From positions 237,289-301,288 of the forward strand of contig SCFE01000081.1 in the NCBI GenBank assembly GCA_004352715.1: a DNA stretch of 64,000 nt, in the 5' to 3' direction. Position numbers and translations under genes: made by a program. Under the pieces are notes generated by a model. The model worked only from the letters and a program-made list of their open reading frames with translations, was not told the DNA's origin and did no database searches. Of the stretch, positions 60,396 through 64,000 are shown piece by piece (the stretch's first letter is position 1; each line of letters opens with the position of its first letter). The DNA is from Hofstenia miamia. Lineage: Eukaryota > Xenacoelomorpha > Acoela.

Positions 60396-62056
60396 ATGGA
60401 GTTTGTCAAAAGCAATAAGGGAAATCTAAAGATTTTAAAGGACAATTACTTCTATTGCTTAAAGAGTACGACAAGTAGTCGTAAATACTGGATGTGCGAA
60501 AAAAAAGGTTGCAAGGGGAAGATTACAACAACGATTAACAACAATTATGTTTCAGAGTCAGGGAGTCATAATCATGAAAGCACTGACGAAAATATTATTA
60601 TTGCTCGAAAAGTAAGGCGTACCATGACAGAAAAAATAAAAGAATCTCCATCGCTATCTTCTGGAGCTGTATATCGTGAGACACTTGCCCACATTTCAGA
60701 GAACGCTAGTGGTTTTCTCCCGTCAGAACAATCAATTAAAACTCCCTCAACGCTGTTAAGCGAAAATCAATTGTTGGAACAATACCCAATAATGTTGCAG
60801 AACTGGTTGTTCCTGAAATCTACAAAAAAACACTATCTGGTGACGATTTTTTTTAATTGATGAGTTTGTTTCTGATGAATTTTCAATGTTAATTTTTTCA
60901 TCTCAACATTCTTTAAAGATGCTTTGTGAGGCTAATTTATTATCAGGTGATGGAACGTTCAAGTATGTACCGAATATATATACACAGTTATATACAATCA
61001 ATTATTTTTATTGCAGAAAAATGCTTCCTGGAGTATTTTGTCTCACGACCTCCAAATCAGAGGAATCTTATTTATATTTTCTACGTAAACTTAAACAATG
61101 TGCATCTGATTTTGGCTTTACTTTGCAATGCAAAGTGTTTATAACTGATTTTGAAATGGCAATGATCAATTCAATTAAAACTATTTTCCCCCATATAACA
61201 ATACGTGGGTGCTTATTTCACTATTGTCAAGCACTTCTAAAAACAATAGGAAATAAAGGACTTCTGAGTGTGTATAGACATTCAAATACATTGAAGTCTC
61301 TATTGCGGTGTTTTTTTTCTTTGGCTTTCTTACCAATACAAGAAGTTATACCAACTGCCAGAGAACTAATATCAATTATTGAGGAATCGGAATTCTACGA
61401 CTCCAGATGGCGTGAATTTGTGATATATTACCAGAGGCAATGGTTAGAAAGAATATCTCCAAATATCTGGAATGTTCACAATTGTGAAATTCGCACAAAT
61501 AATCACGTCGAGGGTTGGCATAATTATGTCAAAATGTTTTTCAACGAGCCATCCAAACATTTTTGTATTTTTTGATTGGCTTCAAAAAGAAGAGCAGTGA
61601 TCGAAAAACATTATTTTTCAGTTAACATCAGGTGTTGGCACTTCTTCAAGTAAACTTTACCGAACTGTGCAACTACGAATTTCAAATTTGTTTGATAGGC
61701 ATTCCGAAAATCAAATTTCTCGATCCAGTTTTTTATTGGCAATCCAGCATAACTTATTACAACTTCCTGATGAAATTCAAGATGATAACATGTTAAGTGA
61801 AAATTACAACTCTGAAATTAGTGTGAATTTTGAATGTTTAAACAATATACTGGATATTGATGCGCCTTCATTGGGACAGGAAGTAGAAATAGAAATGAAT
61901 AGTTGTCGCATTTGTCTTGTTTCTGCAATAATTGAAAAGTGGGTTATAGTACCCTGTGGTCATTCCGGCATATGTTCTCTTTGCAAGGATAGCATTTTTA
62001 TTTCGTGTCCATTTTGTAGATCTGATATATCAGATATAATTAGAATTTTTGATTAA
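60396..62056 (+). pseudogene. FLYWCH-MULE transposase-RING fusion gene, frameshifted
   Basis: Encodes the element's transposase. N-terminus (start 60396, MEFVKSNKGNLKILKDNYFY): a FLYWCH zinc finger with YWMCEKKGCKGKITTT and the HNH pair, a DNA-binding module. The MULE DDE core follows: first aspartate in SGDGTFKYV (60943-60969), second in FITDFEMAMI, the conserved C-x2-H in GCLFHYCQ, and the glutamate in NNHVEGWHNYV (about 61500-61530). C-terminus: a C3HC4 RING, CRIC, then VPCGHSGICSLC and CPFCRSDI (61900-62030). Frame changes near 60742 and 61550, plus an in-frame TGA at about 61595, break the reading frame. Homology runs continuously through them, so the RING was part of one polypeptide of about 550 residues. 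The RING spacing resembles IAP-type E3 ligases. Confidence 0.88.
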
Positions 62057-62103
62057 AAATGATGTTTTTTAAGACTTTCTTAAATTCATATAAGGCAATT
62101 AGT

Positions 62104-62167
62104 GAACAGAGGTGAAATGGTTTCACGCCCATCCATTTGAATTTATGGGTTCGATTTCTCTCTGTTC
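62104..62167 (+). other. tRNA-like sequence inside the MULE (plus)
   Basis: The 7 bp ends GAACAGA and TCTGTTC pair perfectly. GGTGAAATGG fits the A-box core and GGTTCGATTTC is close to the B box. A D-arm-like hairpin TGAA/TTCA is present. At 64 nt it is too short and the anticodon arm is irregular, so it is tRNA-derived rather than a working tRNA. Confidence 0.4.
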
Positions 62168-62636
62168 GACACTGGGGCTAAATGGGTATATTAGCGTGTA
62201 TTATTTGATTAAAAGGCTATAAATTATTATACAGCTGTGTTTACTTTACACCACGAATCAGAAGGTAGAATATCGTAATACCAATAGAACGCAAAATTGC
62301 AAAACGAACTATTGATAGTTAGAATACTCACAGAGCAATACCACTTGATCTTCAATTTTAAAATAGTATTAGTTTGTTAATACTGCTTGAAATACTATTC
62401 TTAAATTTAAAACAGAATTCGTTTGTTTACATTTGTTTAGCTATTATCATTATTATTTTTATTATTATATAAAATTGCTAGCATTTCAGTTTTAGGGAGA
62501 GATTATATTCTCACTCTTAATGTGATTTGCTTGCATTTACAGTTCTTCACTATATTCTATTAATATTTCCAGTAACTTTGTTTAATTTTTGAAATCAAAT
62601 ATTACATTACTGAGAAACCTTGAACAAATGTTCTAT

Positions 62637-62705
62637 TGAACAGGCTGGACTCAAACCAGAAATCTCTCATTAAGAATGAGTGTGTTATCCTTCCACCACT
62701 GTTCA
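62637..62705 (-). other. tRNA-Lys-like sequence inside the MULE (minus)
   Basis: A 69 nt sequence with a perfect 7 bp acceptor stem TGAACAG/CTGTTCA, an A box TGGTGGAAGGA (10 of 11), a B box GGTTTGAGTCC (10 of 11), a T arm CTGG/CCAG and an anticodon-like hairpin CTCA/TGAG. The loop TTCTTAA would give anticodon CTT (Lys). One mismatched pair in each of the anticodon and T stems and a short D stem argue for a degenerate tRNA or the head of a tRNA-derived SINE. No CCA is encoded, as usual in animals. Confidence 0.45.
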
Positions 62706-63159
62706 ATAACAAAAATATATATTTCATAAAATGATTTTAAGTAGAAGAGAATGGAAATATATATTTTTAAGCATAAAAAAATTCACAAAAACATCAAGGC
62801 TTGAATTTTAGGCGGCAATATTACCTGAAGCGGTATTATTCAAAATAACAATTTTTTTAGTTTAATAATTATTATTATCTTATAATAACGAAGTCCCATT
62901 TCAATTAATGGCCGTGAAACCATTTCACTTATGTTCTTAAAATTTAAGAGATATCTGAAAATAATTGCTTTTGCTATATACACAAGAACAAATAAATTAA
63001 CACAAAATAACTGCGAAATTAATATATGTTGTTGGTGTCTAAAGCCGGCCCATAACTTTAAAAAAATACTAACATTTCTATAAATGACAATGCTATGTAG
63101 TAAATTGTGAGTTTCTATTGTATACATTTAGTGCTCTAAATACTTATGAGTGGATCTAC

Positions 63160-63397
63160 AACAACACTCTGATTGGAGTGCCACATTTGAATTTGATTGC
63201 CTTCCCTTAATTTGGTATTTTAATTCTTTGGCATTTTCACTTTTGGTATTTTAATTCTTTGGCATTTTGTTTAGATTTGGCATTATATTTCTTTGGGATT
63301 TTATTTTTTGGTGCTTTAATTGTTTGCTCTTTTATGTCATAAGTATTTGGTTATTTATTTCTTTGGCATTTTAATTTTTGGGATTAAATGTAATTAC
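63160..63397 (+). repeat. MULE terminal inverted repeat, right
   Basis: Reverse-complement partner of 59876-60112. The outer part is an array of about ten TTTGGCATTTTAATTC-like 16 bp units (63211-63396). The inner 50 bp are identical to the left repeat. Confidence 0.9.
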
Positions 63398-63406
63398 CCC
63401 CTTGGC
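63398..63406 (+). repeat. MULE target-site duplication, right
   Basis: CCCCTTGGC, identical to 59867-59875. Confidence 0.9.
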
Positions 63407-63880
63407 AGATACCAAAAAGAAAATGCCAAATACATGCAACACAAAAAAACAAAAAACTCCCCACCACAATGTGATGGACATTCCAAAAAAGTATACTCTT
63501 TTGAAAATGAAATTATTTAAAACCCTAAAGGAAAAAATCAAACTGTAAATGCTTTGACATGCTCCAAGACAAAAACAAAAAACTACTATGTGAAATCATG
63601 CTACTCAGGGAAGACAAAGCTAAACTCTTAGACAACTATCAAACTAGTGAAATCAAAAAAGACAAAATGCAAAAGAAACTAAAAGAGATGCAAAGCCAAA
63701 ACCACCACCTTTTCATCAAAAACAAATCACTTAAAAACAAATGAAATCCTCCAATGCAAAGCACAAACTGCTAATAAAATTTTGGAACATAACAAAAACT
63801 TGTTAAAGCAACTAGAAGAATGCAATCACCACAACATGCAGAGTAGAGTCACTCAGGGCCTCTTTTTTGTTTTACCTTAA
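63407..63880 (+). pseudogene. Interrupted coiled-coil ORF, right part
   Basis: The A/C-rich plus strand reads in short-shifted frames: LADTKKKMPNTCNTKKQ from the junction, then MLQDKNKKLLCEIMLLRED (63559-63744), then ILQCKAQTANKILEHNKN and KQLEECNHHNM to a stop near 63880. Charged heptad-like repeats throughout indicate a long coiled coil. Frame changes near 63530 and 63735 make it a pseudogene. The frame is also open on the left side of the MULE from 59757 and joins in phase when the element and one duplication are removed. I cannot name the protein; it could be part of another mobile element or a host gene. Confidence 0.5.
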
Positions 63881-64000
63881 TTTTTAAGGCACTCTAAAAT
63901 TTATTCTGTGCTATTCTTTTAATTAATTGTTAATTTTGTCAATTTTTGATTATTTTGAACCTAAGTTTCAAACTAGATGATTGTCCCCTCAGAGCTTTTG
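63881..64000. other. AT-rich right edge
   Basis: No feature recognised after the coiled-coil ORF's stop. Confidence 0.4.

Larger units (their letters stand above)
59876..63397 (+). mobile_element. Complete Mutator-like element with FLYWCH-MULE-RING gene
   Basis: A 3522 bp element defined by an exact 9 bp target duplication and 237/238 bp terminal inverted repeats. It contains one decayed plus-strand gene (60396-62056) coding for FLYWCH, MULE transposase and RING domains, then 1.1 kb of AT-rich DNA with two tRNA-like sequences (62104-62167 plus, 62637-62705 minus). The inner 112 bp of the inverted repeats differ at only two positions, whereas the gene has several frameshifts. So the ends are either under conversion or the insertion is younger than the gene's inactivation, meaning it moved in trans. 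Superfamily call rests on the transposase motifs and duplication length. Confidence 0.92.

Overview
The window is AT-rich animal (metazoan) nuclear DNA, roughly 30% GC by eye. It has spliced genes with GT-AG introns, a nuclear gene for a mitochondrial complex I subunit, and many decayed non-LTR retrotransposons and cut-and-paste DNA transposons. Nothing is prokaryotic. I cannot name the species. The mix of 41-49 bp introns with introns above 1 kb, plus a splice-acceptor-like site directly before a start codon, would suit an invertebrate such as a flatworm or tunicate, but this is only a guess. Six blocks of N interrupt the window; five are exactly 1000 bp and so are probably placeholder gaps. 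Two single-N joins also mark scaffolding seams.

Layout. 0-6.6 kb: LINE debris from at least three families, including one with a restriction-like endonuclease (R2/R4/NeSL type). 6.6-13.7 kb: AT-rich intergenic DNA with one probable hAT-like element. 13.7-14.8 kb: an intronless secreted histidine acid phosphatase gene (minus strand). 16.3-22 kb: a 1.6 kb sequence present twice, with a 74 bp minisatellite of 7 and 4 units. 22-26.2 kb: LINE and Tc1/mariner relics and a 1 kb hAT-like element with its target duplication. 28.0-32.6 kb: a complete eight-exon NDUFA9 gene (minus strand) with a small hAT-like insertion in its last intron. 33.3-51.9 kb: three copies of one LINE family (here LINE-A), a second LINE with a PHD-finger ORF1 (LINE-B), minisatellites and other repeats. 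53-58.6 kb: a foldback MITE and a second hAT-like element, both with perfect 8 bp target duplications, and a LINE fragment.

The most notable object is at 59.88-63.40 kb. It is a 3.5 kb Mutator-like (MULE) transposon with 237/238 bp terminal inverted repeats built from about ten copies of a 16 bp motif, and an exact 9 bp target duplication. It carries a decayed gene whose original product joined an N-terminal FLYWCH zinc finger, a MULE DDE transposase and a C-terminal IAP-type RING finger. Two tRNA-like sequences lie behind that gene, inside the element. It interrupts an older coiled-coil-encoding ORF that reads through the junction once the element and one duplication copy are mentally removed.

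Only two ordinary host genes are well supported: NDUFA9 and the acid phosphatase. Two further short coding-like exons near 48 kb are possible. The rest is repeat-derived or featureless AT-rich DNA.
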